A stretch of DNA of 64,000 nucleotides from positions 375,989,868 through 376,053,867 of the forward strand of contig OX422207.1 of NCBI GenBank assembly GCA_949130495.1. The letters are read 5' to 3'. Made by a program: the position numbers and the translations under genes. Under the pieces are notes generated by a model. It did not search any database. It had not been told where the DNA came from and saw nothing but the letters and a program-made list of their open reading frames with translations. The stretch comes from Sambucus nigra. Lineage: Eukaryota > Streptophyta > Magnoliopsida > Dipsacales > Adoxaceae. Of this stretch, positions 63,617-64,000 are shown piece after piece (the first letter of the stretch is position 1; each line of letters begins with the position of its first letter).

Positions 63617-64000
63617 TGTAATACCCCGTATTTTTATGTTATATTTAATTTGGGGATTTATTAAATTTAATGTGAGTGTTATTTAATAAAAATCCAGAAA
63701 TTAATTATGTTATAATTATTAACGTGACTAGAGTTAGTAATTATGGGAAACTTGTTGAATATTACTAATGATCATAGTAATATATTATATTGGTTATATT
63801 GAATGTCATAAGTGAATTAAATGACTATTTCGGAAATTTAAGTCGGGACGTGCCCGTGTCACGTCGGGACTAATTCTGTTAAATAAAAAGTGAATATTTT
63901 ATAAGTTGTCCGTATGGTCATTTTGAGTGCGCCAACGCGTCCGTAAGGGTTGAGATAGTCAGAAAAGTGTACCCGGGGGTTTGGTTCGGGTCTCGGGGGT
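63617..64000 (+). mobile_element. 3' LTR of family B, cut by window edge
   Basis: First 384 bp of the 3' LTR, matching 55727-56110. The remaining 2.6 kb, the right target duplication and the rest of family A pol are expected beyond the window. Confidence 0.95.

Overview
This is plant nuclear DNA, most likely from a eudicot. It is AT-rich, packed with nested LTR retrotransposons whose primer-binding sites match plant initiator-methionine tRNA, and it holds a CACTA transposon and a phytosulfokine (PSK) peptide-hormone precursor gene with one canonical GT-AG intron. No prokaryotic, organellar or viral-genome organisation is visible. Only the PSK gene (35111-35688, + strand) looks like an intact host gene. 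Nearly everything else is transposon in various states of decay, separated by AT-rich spacer. I cannot name the species.

Left part (1-20944). A minus-strand Ty3-gypsy element enters from the left edge (gag 1-549, PBS, 3.0-kb LTR 733-3704). Next comes a plus-strand Ty1-copia element (gag from 4824, pol to about 18996, 3' LTR from 19478). It is split at 5153 by a 10.2-kb gypsy-type element, here called family C, with 3.5-kb LTRs (5154-8641 and 11790-15386) and no recognisable coding capacity inside. Removing C plus one copy of the 5-bp target duplication restores the copia gag frame. A minus-strand remnant of an older gypsy gag (about 20240-20944 and 26621-26710) follows.

Middle (20945-38633). 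A 5.7-kb CACTA element (20945-26620; 14-bp terminal inverted repeats; GTT target duplication) interrupts that gag. It carries minus-strand exon-like fragments resembling eIF3 subunit j and an RluA-family pseudouridine synthase, so it looks like a gene-capturing (Pack-type) CACTA. AT-rich spacer with two diverged repeats leads to the PSK gene, which has a TATA box and an imperfect hairpin about 0.6 kb downstream. More spacer and a long (ATT)n microsatellite follow.

Right part (38639-64000). A complete but dead minus-strand copia element (38639-43450; matching LTRs; ATTTT target duplication) is followed by unclassified sequence, a two-part tandem array of about 119-bp units, and a copia LTR and gag (about 47250-49386). 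Into that gag is inserted a decayed gypsy element (family A, same family as the one at the left edge). Into the pol of A is inserted a younger gypsy element (family B, 55727 to beyond the window). B is nearly intact: one reading frame from 58915 to 63606 broken by seven in-frame stops. Families A and B look like chromoviruses of the Tekay/Del type, judged by the long LTRs, the iMet primer site and the chromodomain-like tail of B.

The most interesting signals are the gene-capturing CACTA, a possible 1.8-2.4-kb GC-AG intron bounded by conserved sites inside the long LTRs, GATC-repeat clusters kept at the same place in LTRs of two families, and a helically phased 22-bp motif array in the copia LTR. 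All similarity statements come from reading the sequence by eye and from memory of protein families; no search was run.
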